Shown: positions 34,168 through 44,969, counted from the stretch's first letter. The stretch is 64,000 nucleotides of DNA from Vitreimonas flagellata (GCF_004634425.1 NZ_SBJL01000002.1:62001-126000), one strand, 5' to 3'. Numbers and translations are program-made. Notes: generated from the letters alone by a model not told the origin.

Positions 34168-34308
34168 CTACCGGCAATTGATCCGGTCGCGGCCGTAATT
34201 CTCTTGCTCGCACTCCTGCTCGCGGCGCTCGTCGTAAGCGCCCTGCAAGGTCGACATGCAGCCCGCCAGCACCACCAGGGACGCCAGCGCCAGGATCAGT
34301 TTTCGCAA
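34168..34308 (-). CDS. 46-residue small lipoprotein, TTG start
   Basis: A short ORF from TTG 34308 (GGGAGG 5 bases upstream) to TAG 34168. Signal sequence LRKLILALASLVVLAGC with a perfect lipobox LAGC, then a charged tail with two further cysteines (EQECEQENYG...INC) that could form a disulfide. Entericidin-sized, but the family is not certain. It overlaps no other credible gene. Confidence 0.6.
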   Translation of the reverse strand: MRKLILALASLVVLAGCMSTLQGAYDERREQECEQENYGRDRINCR

Positions 34309-34466
34309 TTTCGCCTCCCGGTCATTTTACGCACTGTTGCAACCGCGCACCGTCTCCACAAGAACGAACACGCGCGTTGGAATGCATCTCGCGCCACCAT
34401 TGCATCGGCGTACAGTTCGCACCGCGAGAGACCCGCGCGCGCTGGCGCGCTTAAGGGGATGGACCA

Positions 34467-35033
34467 ATGAAAAAGCTTCTTGGAATCGCGAGCTTGGCGG
34501 CCTTGATGGCGGGCGCGGCGTTCGCACCTGCACAAGCACAAATGTACGTCGAAGGCAGCGCGGGCCTTACAACGCAGGACTCGCTGAGCTGGAACGGCGG
34601 TGACTACGACGTGGACGACGGCTGGAACGCCGCCGTGTCGGTCGGCACGTCGATGTGGACCAATTGGGACGTGGAGGGCGAGTTTTCCTACGACGAAATG
34701 GAATATTCCTGCTGCAATCCGAACAACACGCACGAGTATCGCTTGATGGCGAACGCGACGCGCAATTTCTCGCTTGGCGGCTTCACCCCTTACGTGGGCG
34801 GCGGGTTGGGCCTCGCGTGGGTTACCTATGAAAATTCGTCGGATGAATCAGAGGGTGACGCACAAGCCGCCTATCAATTGATCGGCGGCGTGCGCGTGCC
34901 CCTGGGCGACCGCTTCTCGATCTTTGGCGAATATCGCTACCAAGACCTATTCGAAGACGCCTCGGGCGACGGCGACGAATGGGAGCACAACGGGCACAAT
35001 TGGGCCTTGGGCGCACGCATGAATCTGAACTGA
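34467..35033 (+). CDS. Outer membrane beta-barrel protein
   Basis: 188 residues with signal peptide MKKLLGIASLAALMAGAAFAPAQA. Alternating amphipathic strands as in OmpA-like or Omp25/31 eight-stranded barrels (MYVEGSAGLTT, NAAVSVGTSMW, WDVEGEFSYDEM, FTPYVGGGLGLAWVTYE, FSIFGEYRYQDLFE), ending WALGARMNLN with the usual penultimate hydrophobic pattern. A CC pair in a loop (YSCCNPNN) may be disulfide-bonded. A strong terminator follows. Confidence 0.88.
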   Translation: MKKLLGIASLAALMAGAAFAPAQAQMYVEGSAGLTTQDSLSWNGGDYDVDDGWNAAVSVGTSMWTNWDVEGEFSYDEMEYSCCNPNNTHEYRLMANATRNFSLGGFTPYVGGGLGLAWVTYENSSDESEGDAQAAYQLIGGVRVPLGDRFSIFGEYRYQDLFEDASGDGDEWEHNGHNWALGARMNLN

Positions 35034-35055
35034 CCTGTAGGGTCGGCGCAAACAC

Positions 35056-35087
35056 AAAGCCCCGCGATGAAAGTCGCGGGGCTTTTT
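35056..35087 (+). terminator. Bidirectional intrinsic terminator
   Basis: AAAGCCCCGCGA and TCGCGGGGCTTTTT form a near-perfect 12-bp stem with a 6-nt loop, T-run on the plus strand and TTTG on the minus strand. It sits between the convergent beta-barrel gene and the DUF7662-like gene and probably serves both. Confidence 0.85.
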
Positions 35088-35090
35088 CTG

Positions 35091-35339
35091 TCAGCGCGTC
35101 CGTTCGAACCGGATCACTTTCTGGTCGCGATCAACGTAGGCCACGCGATAGCCGGCGCGCATCCAGGAGCGCGCGTGGGTGTGGTGGTCCTGATTGTCAT
35201 TGGCCCAGAACGACCGGTGCTTCACCGCGCTCTGCGGCAACGGTGCGCCGATGATGTTCTCGATATCTTCGAAGGTAAGCATCTCAGGGCGACCATTGCG
35301 CCGACTGAGATGAGATTGCAGCGCCGCGTACTTGCGCAT
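35091..35339 (-). CDS. DUF7662-like small protein
   Basis: 82 residues from the ATG at 35339 with GGAAGGAC in front. The core reads MRKYAALQSHLSRRNG, MLTFEDIENIIGAPLPQSA, RSFWANDNQDHHTHARSWMRAGYRVAYVD and VIRFER. This is the layout of the small DUF7662 domain proteins seen beside restriction or uptake genes in many bacteria (YLxxHLxxxxxxxIxLtFxEIExIIGxxLPxSA..WWxN...). Function unknown; nucleic-acid binding is sometimes suspected. Confidence 0.8.
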   Translation of the reverse strand: MRKYAALQSHLSRRNGRPEMLTFEDIENIIGAPLPQSAVKHRSFWANDNQDHHTHARSWMRAGYRVAYVDRDQKVIRFERTR

Positions 35340-35529
35340 GTCCTTCCTCTCCCGCAGCGCATCGCGCGTATCGGTGACGCAACGATGCCAACGGGAGCAA
35401 ACGATGAACTGATTTGCCACTTATGCACAGGGGGTGCGCAACGAGTCTTGCAGTCGGCGGCGCTCATCCTTCGGGATGATTGCGAAGTCGCAAGGACCAG
35501 CCCAGATAAAGAACCAGAGGAGTTCGCCC

Positions 35530-36705
35530 ATGAAAGACGTCGCCATCGTCAGCTATTGCCGCACCGGGATCGCGAAAGCGCAACGCGGCGCGCTGAACCA
35601 GACGCACGGCATCCCACTGGCGGCACATGTCATGAAAGAAGCCGTCGCACGGGCGAAGATCGAAGCGGGCGAGATCGAAGATGTCGTGCTGGGCTGCGGC
35701 CTGCCGGAAGGCGCCACTGGCCACAATGTCGCGCGCAATGCCGCACTTCATGCAGGCTTTGGCGTCGGCGTGCCGGGCATCACGGTGAACCGCTATTGCG
35801 GCTCTGGCCTGAGTGCGGCGTCTTTCGTGGCCAACGCAATCGCGCGTGGTGAGATTGCCTGCGGGCTTGCCGGCGGCGTGGAGAGCATTTCGCTGGTGCA
35901 GTTCAATTTGAACTTCAACGGCTTCTTCTACGAGCCGCTCCAACAAGTCATGCCCGCTGTGTGGTGGACCATGAACCAGACGGCGGATTTCGTCGCCGAG
36001 AAATACAAGATCAGTCGCAACGATCTCGATGAATACGTGGTGATGAGTCAGGGGCGCGTCGCCGCCGCGAACGCCAAGGGCGTGTACGCGCAAGAGATAG
36101 TGCCGATCACCACGAAGACGAAAGTGACGGATAGGGCGAGCGGCGAGAGCAAGATCGTGGACGTGACACTCGATCACGACGAAGGCCCCCGCCCTGACAC
36201 CACGCTTGAGAAACTCGCGTCGCTCAAGCCGGTGTATGATGGCGGCACGACAACGGCGGGCAATGCCTCGCAACTCTCAGATGGCGCGGCGGCGGTCGTG
36301 ATGATGGACGCAGACCTCGCCGCGCAACGCGGCTTGCCGATCTTGGGCTATTGGCGCGGCTACGCGCTGGGCTCAGTGCATCCCGAAGAAATGAGCATCG
36401 CCATCACGCCCGCGATTCAGAGGCTCATGAAGCAGAACGCCGTGAACGCCGCTGACGTCGATCTCTGGGAATTACACGAAGCGTACGCGGTCACAACGCT
36501 CTACAATCAGCGCCAACTCAACACGCCGTGGGAGCGCACCAATGTGAATGGCGGCGCGATCGCGCTCGGCCACCCGTACGGCATGAGCGGCATTCGCTAT
36601 CTGGGCTCCACGCTGATGGAGCTCGGCCGTCGCAACGCCAAACGCGCCATCATCGGCGTCTGCACCGCAGGCGGCATGGCGACGGCGGCGCTGCTGGAAC
36701 GGTAG
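35530..36705 (+). CDS. Thiolase family acyltransferase
   Basis: 391 residues from the ATG at 35530. Active-site Cys in NRYCGSGLSAAS (about 89), the His motif is LHEAYAV where thiolases usually have NEAFA, GHPYGMSGIR replaces GHPxGxTG, and the C-terminal CTAGGM carries the second cysteine. It could be an acetyl-CoA acetyltransferase or a 3-ketoacyl-CoA thiolase for fatty-acid breakdown; the altered NEAF motif argues for a specialised subfamily. Monocistronic here. Confidence 0.9.
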   Translation: MKDVAIVSYCRTGIAKAQRGALNQTHGIPLAAHVMKEAVARAKIEAGEIEDVVLGCGLPEGATGHNVARNAALHAGFGVGVPGITVNRYCGSGLSAASFVANAIARGEIACGLAGGVESISLVQFNLNFNGFFYEPLQQVMPAVWWTMNQTADFVAEKYKISRNDLDEYVVMSQGRVAAANAKGVYAQEIVPITTKTKVTDRASGESKIVDVTLDHDEGPRPDTTLEKLASLKPVYDGGTTTAGNASQLSDGAAAVVMMDADLAAQRGLPILGYWRGYALGSVHPEEMSIAITPAIQRLMKQNAVNAADVDLWELHEAYAVTTLYNQRQLNTPWERTNVNGGAIALGHPYGMSGIRYLGSTLMELGRRNAKRAIIGVCTAGGMATAALLER

Positions 36706-36789
36706 TCCACACGCACCGTTCCATCGCTTACCCCTTGACCCGCGCTGCGGCGGCCGTTTGATCACGCACACGTTTTCGGGGGATCATCC

Positions 36790-38619
36790 ATGACGTTCAA
36801 TCGCCGCGCTTTATTGCAAGGCGGCGCCGCCACGCTCGCGCTCGCCGCCCTGCCCGCCGAAGCGCAAACGGGCGACGCCGCCGCCGATCGCCTGCTTGGC
36901 CGCATCACCGAGCAATTGCTGAGCGATTATCCCACCAGCGCCACGGGCGCGGGCGTCGACAAGGATGGCCGCGCGCGGTTGCGGTCGCGCCTCGACAATC
37001 GCTCCGCCGCCGGCCAGCGCATGATCAAGGGTCATGTGCGCGCAACACTCGGCCAATTGCGGCGCATCGATATGGATGCGCTCAGCGCAGAGAAGAAACT
37101 CGACATTGATGTCGTGCGCACCGCGTTTGAACTGGCGTCCGAGGGCTTCGAATTTCCGTATGGCGATGTGGCTGTGCTGAACAGCAATTGGTCCTATCGC
37201 AATACGCCTTACGCGGTGGCGCAGAACGTCGGCGCGTTCGTCGAAATCCCCTCGTTCCTCGACTCCAGCCATTCGATCAACACGGCGGACGACGCGGACG
37301 CGTATCTCGAACGCATGGAAGCCTATGCGCGTCAGCTCGACGGCGAGACCGCACGCGTGCGCGCCGATGGCGGCCGTGGCGTCGTGCTGCCGAACTTCCT
37401 GCTCGACAAGACGCTACAGCAATTGCGCACCAGCCGTGCTGCGCCCATTACGCAGTGGGGCGTGGTGACGTCGCTCGCCACACGCGCGGCCAGCGCCAAT
37501 CTCTCCAGCGCCTACGCGACGGACGCGGCGCGCATCGCGCAAAGCCGCATCGCGCCGGCGCTGGATCGCCAGATCGCGGCGCTGGAAGCGTTGCAGCCGC
37601 AAGCCAACGGCAATGCCGGCGTTTGGGATTTGCCGCAGGGCGAGGAATATTATGCGTGGGCGCTGCGCGCGGGCACGACGACGGCGATGACGCCAGAAGA
37701 GGTCCACGAAATGGGCCTTGACGAATTGCGTTCGCTGCATGCGCAGATGGACCCGATCCTGCGCTCAATCGGCTATACTGAAGGCAGCGTCGGCGCGCGC
37801 ATGACCGCCCTCGGCGCCGATCCGCGCTACCAATTCGCTGAAGGCGATCCCGGCCGCGCCGAGATCATGGCCTTCATCGAAGAACGCATCGCCGACATTC
37901 GCACGCGCCTGCCGCGCGCGTTCAACACGCTGGTGCGCGGCTATCTTGAAGTCGTGCGCATTTCGCCGGACGTGGAAGCTGGCGCGCCGGGCGCCTATGG
38001 CGGCGCCGGCACGATCGACGGCAGCGAGCCCGGCCATTTCTGGATCAATCTGCGCTCGACATCGCTGCACACGAAATTCGATCTGGCCGACCTCACCTAT
38101 CACGAGGCGATCCCCGGCCACGTCTGGCAAGGCGAATACACGTTCCGCCAGCCGCTCATTCGCTCGCTGCTCGGCTTCAACGCCTACAGCGAAGGCTGGG
38201 CGCTTTACGCGCAACAGATCGCGGACGAATTGGGTGTGTACGAGGATTTCCCCGTCGGGCGCCTCGGCTATCTACAATCGCTCGCGTTCCGCGCGTGCCG
38301 CTTGGTGGTCGATACTGGTTTGCACGCGGGCTCGAAGCGTTGGACGCGTGAGCAAGGCGTCGAATTTTTCGCGCGCGAGAACGGCTCCAATCCGGAAGAC
38401 GTGCGCGGCGAAGTCGATCGCTATTGCACATGGCCCGGCCAAGCCTGCGGCTACAAAGTCGGCCATTCCACGATCAACCGCCTCCGCACCGGCGCGCAAA
38501 GCGCGTTGGGCGAACACTACGATTTCAAAGCGTTCAACGACGCCGTCGTCACCGGCGGCAACGTGCCGATGACGGTGCTGGGGCGCGTGATCGCTGCGTA
38601 TGTGGCGGGGGCGCGCTAA
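36790..38619 (+). CDS. DUF885 family secreted metallopeptidase-like protein
   Basis: 609 residues with a Tat-like or Sec signal (FNRRALLQGGAATLALAALPAEA). The gluzincin motif HEAIPGH (about 438-444) and a downstream Glu in NAYSEGWALYAQQ are the zinc-binding residues expected for DUF885. The remainder is all-helical, typical of the M32/M3-related superfamily. Periplasmic peptidase activity is the usual inference. It overlaps the convergent vapC by 4 bp. Confidence 0.93.
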   Translation: MTFNRRALLQGGAATLALAALPAEAQTGDAAADRLLGRITEQLLSDYPTSATGAGVDKDGRARLRSRLDNRSAAGQRMIKGHVRATLGQLRRIDMDALSAEKKLDIDVVRTAFELASEGFEFPYGDVAVLNSNWSYRNTPYAVAQNVGAFVEIPSFLDSSHSINTADDADAYLERMEAYARQLDGETARVRADGGRGVVLPNFLLDKTLQQLRTSRAAPITQWGVVTSLATRAASANLSSAYATDAARIAQSRIAPALDRQIAALEALQPQANGNAGVWDLPQGEEYYAWALRAGTTTAMTPEEVHEMGLDELRSLHAQMDPILRSIGYTEGSVGARMTALGADPRYQFAEGDPGRAEIMAFIEERIADIRTRLPRAFNTLVRGYLEVVRISPDVEAGAPGAYGGAGTIDGSEPGHFWINLRSTSLHTKFDLADLTYHEAIPGHVWQGEYTFRQPLIRSLLGFNAYSEGWALYAQQIADELGVYEDFPVGRLGYLQSLAFRACRLVVDTGLHAGSKRWTREQGVEFFARENGSNPEDVRGEVDRYCTWPGQACGYKVGHSTINRLRTGAQSALGEHYDFKAFNDAVVTGGNVPMTVLGRVIAAYVAGAR

Positions 38620-38990
38620 GGCAGCGCGATCTTCGGCGCCATGCCATAACGGACTGCCGCCGCGCGGAGGTTCTTGTCGCGCGACCAAAGTGCTGCGCCA
38701 GGTGTGAGCGCGGCACAGGCAAGCAATCCTGCGTCCACATAGCCAAGGCCGGTGTTGGCAAGCTTGTGACGTTCGATTAAGACCATGACCTCAGCGTGCG
38801 TTGCGCTCACGCCGGTCGGCAGATTGTTGAGATAGCGCAGCACTTCGGCGCGCTTTGCGACGCTGCCAAGTGCGATCTCACCAATCACGGAAGGATGTGT
38901 CAGCACTTCGTTGCGATTAAGCAGCCCTGCCAGTTGCGGGTCGGCGGCGCGCAGATGGTCGATCCAGACCGAAGTATCGACCAGGATCAT
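38616..38990 (-). CDS. vapC: VapC-type PIN-domain ribonuclease toxin
   Basis: 124 residues. PIN domain acidic residues: D5 in ILVDTSVWIDHL, Glu in IGEIALG, and the two Asp in LGYVDAGLLA and LWSRDKNL. Members cleave tRNA or rRNA and are held by VapB. The expected antitoxin gene upstream is only represented by its C-terminal 34 codons (38997-39101), so this toxin may be inactive, weakly expressed, or controlled by an antitoxin elsewhere. Confidence 0.92.
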   Translation of the reverse strand: MILVDTSVWIDHLRAADPQLAGLLNRNEVLTHPSVIGEIALGSVAKRAEVLRYLNNLPTGVSATHAEVMVLIERHKLANTGLGYVDAGLLACAALTPGAALWSRDKNLRAAAVRYGMAPKIALP

Positions 38991-38996
38991 ACGTGC

Positions 38997-39101
38997 TTAA
39001 CCTGGCCGGCGACGCGGCGGCGCTTTGGCCTTGGGATCGCTGCCACCCAGGCGCGCAAGCCGGCGCGCGCTCTCCCGCTCGATCAGCGCTTTCAGCGCCA
39101 C
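38997..39101 (-). pseudogene. VapB antitoxin relic (C-terminal part only)
   Basis: Seven bases upstream of vapC, a frame ends in ALKALIERESARRLARLGG...PRRRPG, the typical toxin-binding tail of VapB antitoxins. The N-terminal DNA-binding domain expected before it is missing: the same frame upstream gives unrelated sequence with no start codon or ribosome site, closed by a stop. Read as a truncated antitoxin. Confidence 0.6.
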
Positions 39102-39217
39102 GCCGCTGGCGGCGGCAATTCGAGCTATTTGGGTTGGGGCGAAGGCATCGACATTCGCGAAGTTGGCAAGTCGGCCGATCGGCCGTTGCGCTAGACAGCG
39201 TTAAAAACGAGGCGGAT

Positions 39218-39400
39218 ATGGCCGATACACCAGACAGCTCAGCAAGGCTTTGGGGCGTAATCGTATCCTACGGACTCGAACAAGAGTTCGAGCGCGACCT
39301 GCTTGGGCGCATAAAGTACAAACGCACGAACGCCCACATCAGCGCCAAGGCAAGCCCGGAGTTGTTGCAATTGCTCGCCAACGCAAACTCAACGCTTTAG
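39218..39400 (+). CDS. Small hypothetical protein
   Basis: 60 residues from the ATG at 39218 with GAGGCGG upstream. Protein-like composition (LWGVIVSYGLEQEFERDLLGRIKYKR, AKASPELLQLLANAN). A different frame continues for a further 28 codons with plausible sequence (VNAARDTLRQRLLSKS) to TAA 39484, so a 3' frameshift that shortened an originally longer protein is possible. Family unknown. Confidence 0.5.
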   Translation: MADTPDSSARLWGVIVSYGLEQEFERDLLGRIKYKRTNAHISAKASPELLQLLANANSTL

Positions 39401-39484
39401 CGCTGCCACATCGGGCGCTGCCGGCGCTGTGAACGCCGCGCGCGACACGCTGCGCCAGCGCCTGCTCAGCAAGTCCGCCGACGA

Positions 39485-41155
<1,671 letters not shown>

Positions 41156-41253
41156 GGATTCGCGTTCCTGTGGGAAATGGGAGCGCGGGATATAGCGACG
41201 CCCGCGCCAGCCGTCGAGACGACTGGCGCGGGCTTTTACCGCCAAGGCGCCGC

Positions 41254-43218
41254 CTATGGCGCCGCTGGCGCCAGATTTTGCGCCAAGAAGGTCTCGATCT
41301 CGCGCAGCATTTGGATGCGTGTTGGCGCGTCAGACAGCCAGTGGTCGTCGCCGCGTAATTCCACGAACCGCACGTTCTTGCCCGCCGCACGCAACGCCCG
41401 ATCCATGCGTCTCGAATGATCGATCGGAACAACCGTATCATCGGTGCCGTGGATCAACAGGATCGGCGCTTGCACTTGATCCACCAAATTGATGGGCGAC
41501 ACCGCGCGGATGCTCTCGCGGTCCTCCACGCGATCGCCGATAGAATCGGTCCACCAATCAATGACAGACGCGCCCGAGCGGAACCGCCGTGTGATATCGT
41601 CCAGCATTTGGTTGAGGTCGGAGACACCGGCCACGGAGACGGCGCAACGATAGCGCGTGGGCGTCAAGGTTGCACCAGCCAGCGCTGCGTAGCCGCCATA
41701 GGAGCCGCCGACAATGCACATGCGGTTGGCGTCGCCAATGCCCGCGCGCACCAAGGCGGCAGCCCCATCCTCAACGTCGGTCTGCATCAACCGCCCCCAT
41801 TGGCGACGACCAGCGTCTTCGTAGGCCTGACCGTAACCGCTTGAGCCGCGAAAATTCGGTTGCAACACCGCGTATCCGCGCGAAGCGAGGAATGTCGCCC
41901 ACCAATCGAAATCCATGGTGTCCCGTGCGTGCGGGCCACCGTGCACGAGCACGACAACAGGCAGATTTTGAGGATCGACGTTCGCGGGCAGGGTCAGATA
42001 GGCCGGAATCGAGTGCCCGTCGCGCGCGCGATAGGTGATCGATTGCCGTTGACCGCTGTTGACGCGCGCGAGTTCAGGATAGCGCGCCGCCAGCATGCGC
42101 ACTTGGCCGCCGACGTCATAAATGTAGTAGGCGCCGCCATCGAGCCCGCGCTCGGCATAGATCAAGAAGCGTCGCCGATCCTGCGACCATGAGACGATGC
42201 CCGCGACACTGTCCGGAATCAGAGTGGGCAAGCTCTCGTGCACTTGTTGCAGGGCGGGCTCGAAATAGTGCTGCTGCGATTCAGTTTGAGTCCAGGTGGC
42301 GCCGACAACTTGGCGCGACCACGGATCGAGGATGGCGCCATCGACTTCAGCATTCGGCCGCTCAAACAAGACGCGCGCTTCGCCATCCGCACGATCAATG
42401 GCGTATAGCGTGTAAAAACCGGCTTCATTGGTGTCCAATGCGACAAGCCGGCCGTCAGGCAGCTCCCCCGGCAAGCTCACGGGCTGACCATATTCAGACA
42501 CGCCCTCAAACAGCAGTCTGGGCTGCTCGTTCTCGTACGTGAAAACGCGCCAACGATTGCTGACGCGATTGCTGTCGAAACGTGCGATCGCGTCGCCGCG
42601 ATGATCGACAAGATAATCAACCGTATCCGCGTTAAATCCATTCGGCGCGTCTTGCGCGACGCGGCCCGAGTCCAGCGCAACGCGGAAGAGCACGATGTGC
42701 GCACTCTCATTCGCGGCGCGTCCGATCATGCGCCCGTAACCAGGATCGGAGGAGATCGGCGCGATCAATTGCGAGCCGTAATCCGCCCACGCGTTCTCCG
42801 GGTTGGTGCTGAGAATGACGGCGCGCCCAGTGTTCAAATTGATCACGCCGTTGCGCATATATTCCACACGGCCGGGCGAGCCGCCGCGCCAACGAAAGCC
42901 ATCGGGCAACACAGAATTTGCGTGGAAGGCCTGCGACACCACGTAGGTGACACGCTCATTGTCGGCCCAGCCGATGCCGCGCAGCTTCATGTCGCCGCCA
43001 ACGCCGTAAGTCTGGCGCTGCGCGGCGTTCTCCAAATCGACGATGATGACGGAGCCTTCGCCCGCGACGTTGCTTGAGGCAATCGCCACGCGCCGGCCGT
43101 CTGGCGAAAGCGCCACGTCCGCCACTGCCGGGAGGCGTCCAAAGGCCTCCACAGGAATAGTCTGCGCCGCCGCAGGCAACGCCAGCAGCCAGAACGCGAT
43201 CGCCGCAAGAATTCTCAT
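41254..43218 (-). CDS. S9 family prolyl oligopeptidase-type peptidase
   Basis: 654 residues from the ATG at 43218, signal peptide [19 protein letters not shown]-terminal beta-propeller (about 40-390: [13 protein letters not shown]... [13 protein letters not shown]) and C-terminal alpha/beta-hydrolase with nucleophile [10 protein letters not shown], acid HGTDDTVVP and catalytic His in GDDHWLS. A secreted acylaminoacyl- or dipeptidyl-peptidase acting on oligopeptides; with the S46 and DUF885 genes it makes a periplasmic peptide-breakdown set. Confidence 0.93.
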   Translation of the reverse strand: MRILAAIAFWLLALPAAAQTIPVEAFGRLPAVADVALSPDGRRVAIASSNVAGEGSVIIVDLENAAQRQTYGVGGDMKLRGIGWADNERVTYVVSQAFHANSVLPDGFRWRGGSPGRVEYMRNGVINLNTGRAVILSTNPENAWADYGSQLIAPISSDPGYGRMIGRAANESAHIVLFRVALDSGRVAQDAPNGFNADTVDYLVDHRGDAIARFDSNRVSNRWRVFTYENEQPRLLFEGVSEYGQPVSLPGELPDGRLVALDTNEAGFYTLYAIDRADGEARVLFERPNAEVDGAILDPWSRQVVGATWTQTESQQHYFEPALQQVHESLPTLIPDSVAGIVSWSQDRRRFLIYAERGLDGGAYYIYDVGGQVRMLAARYPELARVNSGQRQSITYRARDGHSIPAYLTLPANVDPQNLPVVVLVHGGPHARDTMDFDWWATFLASRGYAVLQPNFRGSSGYGQAYEDAGRRQWGRLMQTDVEDGAAALVRAGIGDANRMCIVGGSYGGYAALAGATLTPTRYRCAVSVAGVSDLNQMLDDITRRFRSGASVIDWWTDSIGDRVEDRESIRAVSPINLVDQVQAPILLIHGTDDTVVPIDHSRRMDRALRAAGKNVRFVELRGDDHWLSDAPTRIQMLREIETFLAQNLAPAAP

Positions 43219-43277
43219 GGATCCCCTCCAGCCGCTCATTGGAGTGCAACCTTACGCTGAAATCAAGCACGAGCGGC

Positions 43278-43343
43278 ATAGTTTTGAGGGAACTAGGGAT
43301 TTTGATCCGGATAGTTTTGAGGGAACTAGGGATTTTGATCCGG
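43278..43343 (+). repeat. Perfect 33-bp tandem duplication in the hemerythrin promoter
   Basis: The 33-bp unit at 43278-43310 is repeated exactly at 43311-43343, 29 bp before the hemerythrin start. Each copy contains GGAAC; in the second, GGAAC is followed after 16 bp by GGTT, close to the GGAAC-N16-17-CGTT promoter of the general-stress sigma factor EcfG. Confidence 0.75.
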
Positions 43344-43371
43344 GTTGTCGGACAAGGAGGACATCACCAAA

Positions 43372-43863
43372 ATGCCGACACCCCAAAGCGCAAAGGCTAA
43401 CGCCGCAAAGACCGAAGCGGCGCCGGACGCAATCACATTGCTCAAGAACGATCACCGCGAGGTCGAAGGCTGGTTCGAGGAATTCGAGGAAACCAATAGC
43501 GGCGCCAAGAAGGGCAAGCTGGCGCGCCAGATTTGTACGGCGCTCAAAGTGCATACGCAGATCGAGGAAGAGATTTTCTACCCGGCCTGCCGTGCGGCCG
43601 GCATCGAAGACGACATGATGGACGAAGCCGACATCGAGCACGATGGCGCAAAGAAACTGATCGAAGAAATCGAAGCCGGCAAACCCGGCGACGATCATTG
43701 GGACGCGCGCGTGAAGGTGCTGTCAGAAATGATCAAGCACCATGTCAAGGAAGAAGAGCAACGCGACGGCATGTTCGCCAAAGCGAAGAAAGCCGATCTC
43801 GACCTCGATGAGCTCGGCGCGCAATTGCAGGCGCGCAAGGATGAATTGATGGCGCGGATCTGA
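43372..43863 (+). CDS. Hemerythrin-domain protein
   Basis: 163 residues from the ATG at 43372, with AAGGAGG 11 bases upstream; an earlier in-frame TTG is inside the ribosome site. Diiron ligands appear in KNDHREVE, KVHTQIEEE, IEHDGAKK and IKHHVKEEE. A short Ala/Lys-rich tail precedes the four-helix bundle. Such proteins bind oxygen or NO, or buffer iron, and often belong to the general stress regulon, which agrees with the GGAAC motif upstream. Confidence 0.9.
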   Translation: MPTPQSAKANAAKTEAAPDAITLLKNDHREVEGWFEEFEETNSGAKKGKLARQICTALKVHTQIEEEIFYPACRAAGIEDDMMDEADIEHDGAKKLIEEIEAGKPGDDHWDARVKVLSEMIKHHVKEEEQRDGMFAKAKKADLDLDELGAQLQARKDELMARI

Positions 43864-43866
43864 GCG

Positions 43867-43902
43867 CAAAAAAAGGGCCGGTGAAGAACACCGGCCCCTT
43901 CA
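43867..43902 (-). terminator. Intrinsic terminator between convergent genes
   Basis: GGGCCGGTG and CACCGGCCC (43875-43883, 43889-43897) with a 5-nt loop. Minus strand continues into TTTTTTT, plus strand into CTTC, so it mainly ends the glycine-zipper lipoprotein transcript but can stop both. Confidence 0.85.
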
Positions 43903-43918
43903 TCTCACGCCGATCGCG

Positions 43919-44434
43919 TTACGCGGGCGCCCAGGCGCCGCTCGGCGAGCGGCAGAAGGTTTCTGGAGGCAATTGTTGATTGCCGTATTGCGGGTCGTTG
44001 ACCGTTGCGCTGACACGACGGCACTCGCCGCCATAACCAGGCGCAGCTTGCGGCGCGCTCACGGTGAGCGAGCGCGGCGAACCTTGGTCCGACTGCCAAG
44101 AATCGTTCACGCCCTGGCCGCTATTGAGCGATTGATAATAGGCGTTCTCGACGCGCTGCTGCTCACGCGCGCTGAGATACCTGCACACGCCATAGGTGCC
44201 GGCGCCGACGACGGCCGCGCCGAGTGCTGCATTCTCGGCGCGGTTTTCGCGCGGACCTTGCGTTGCGCCGACGACAGCGCCGATGCCGGCGCCGATCAGA
44301 GCATTGCGCGTGCATTGTGAAAGTTGCGTGCGGCCGCCGCTATTGCCGTAGCCGCCGCCATAACCACCTGTGGTTTCACACGACGCCAGCATCATCGCGC
44401 CCGCAAACACCGCGGCCATTATCTTCGTACGCAT
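43919..44434 (-). CDS. Glycine-zipper lipoprotein
   Basis: 171 residues from the ATG at 44434 (GGAGA 8 bases upstream). Lipobox LASC at about residue 19, a Gly/Tyr-rich tether, then a glycine-zipper helix pair (LIGAGIGAVVGATQG; AALGAAVVGAGTYG) as in the 17-kDa surface antigen/SmpA-like group, and a C-terminal region with two cysteines (GECRRVS, ETFCRS). Likely outer membrane structural lipoprotein. Confidence 0.83.
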   Translation of the reverse strand: MRTKIMAAVFAGAMMLASCETTGGYGGGYGNSGGRTQLSQCTRNALIGAGIGAVVGATQGPRENRAENAALGAAVVGAGTYGVCRYLSAREQQRVENAYYQSLNSGQGVNDSWQSDQGSPRSLTVSAPQAAPGYGGECRRVSATVNDPQYGNQQLPPETFCRSPSGAWAPA

Positions 44435-44529
44435 ACATAAATCTCCGTTCATGTCGCGGCCGCCCCTCCAGGCCGCGCAACACAATTGGCTCGTCCGCCA
44501 GCTTAGCAGCTTAAATGTGGCCGCACACC

Positions 44530-44844
44530 CTATTGTGCGACGGCGCGACAAACCGTTTCGGCCGCGCCCGGGCGGCTCCAATAGGTCTCGTTCATGCGGC
44601 CGCGCAATTCAATGCCGTTGTCAGAATAGCGATAGCCCGCGCCAATGATCCGAGCCGGAAGCTCGACTGTCGTGTAGCCCTCTTGTGAAACCCGCGCGAC
44701 ATCGGGCGAGCGGGTGAACATCACGTTCAATTCCGATCCGTCCTCGCAACGGAATTGTCGCGTGACCGGGCCCGTATCCGGCGCCGGGCACGGGGTCTGG
44801 CACGCCGCTAAGGCGAAAGCGGCAATAAGTAAGGCGGCGCGCAT
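44530..44844 (-). CDS. MliC-like lipoprotein (lysozyme-inhibitor fold)
   Basis: 104 residues from the ATG at 44844; lipobox LAAC at about residue 15. The core follows the MliC pattern: FRCEDGSELNVMFTRSPDVARVSQ, TVELPARIIGAGYRYSDNGIELRGRMNETYW, and a final Cys that can bond to the FRCED Cys. MliC family members inhibit c-type lysozyme and protect the cell wall; some only share the fold. Divergent from the TIR gene. Confidence 0.85.
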   Translation of the reverse strand: MRAALLIAAFALAACQTPCPAPDTGPVTRQFRCEDGSELNVMFTRSPDVARVSQEGYTTVELPARIIGAGYRYSDNGIELRGRMNETYWSRPGAAETVCRAVAQ

Positions 44845-44867
44845 GCGAGAAACTCCCATCGTCAGCA

Positions 44868-44907
44868 CCTTCTACGTCATTTGGCGCCCACGCAAAAGCG
44901 TAGAAGG
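44868..44907. promoter_or_regulatory. Inverted repeat in the mliC/TIR divergent promoter region
   Basis: CCTTCTACG (44868-44876) and CGTAGAAGG (44899-44907) form a perfect 9-bp inverted repeat 22 bp apart, between the divergent mliC-like and TIR genes (62 bp from the TIR start). Candidate operator or mRNA hairpin; no regulator is encoded alongside. Confidence 0.45.
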
Positions 44908-44969
44908 CGCTTTGGCTTGCTCGGCTGAGCACACGCACACTAAGTTCGCCACTCGCGCAGGGGGAATGC

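Noticed and set aside
34162-34470. 102-codon plus-strand ORF before the beta-barrel gene
   Set aside because: Only its first 30 residues look hydrophobic, and that is the reverse of the small lipoprotein signal; the lipoprotein on the minus strand has a ribosome site and lipobox.
43278-43343. Tandem repeat as transposon target-site duplication
   Set aside because: The copies are directly adjacent with nothing between them and too long for a target duplication; no transposase lies nearby.
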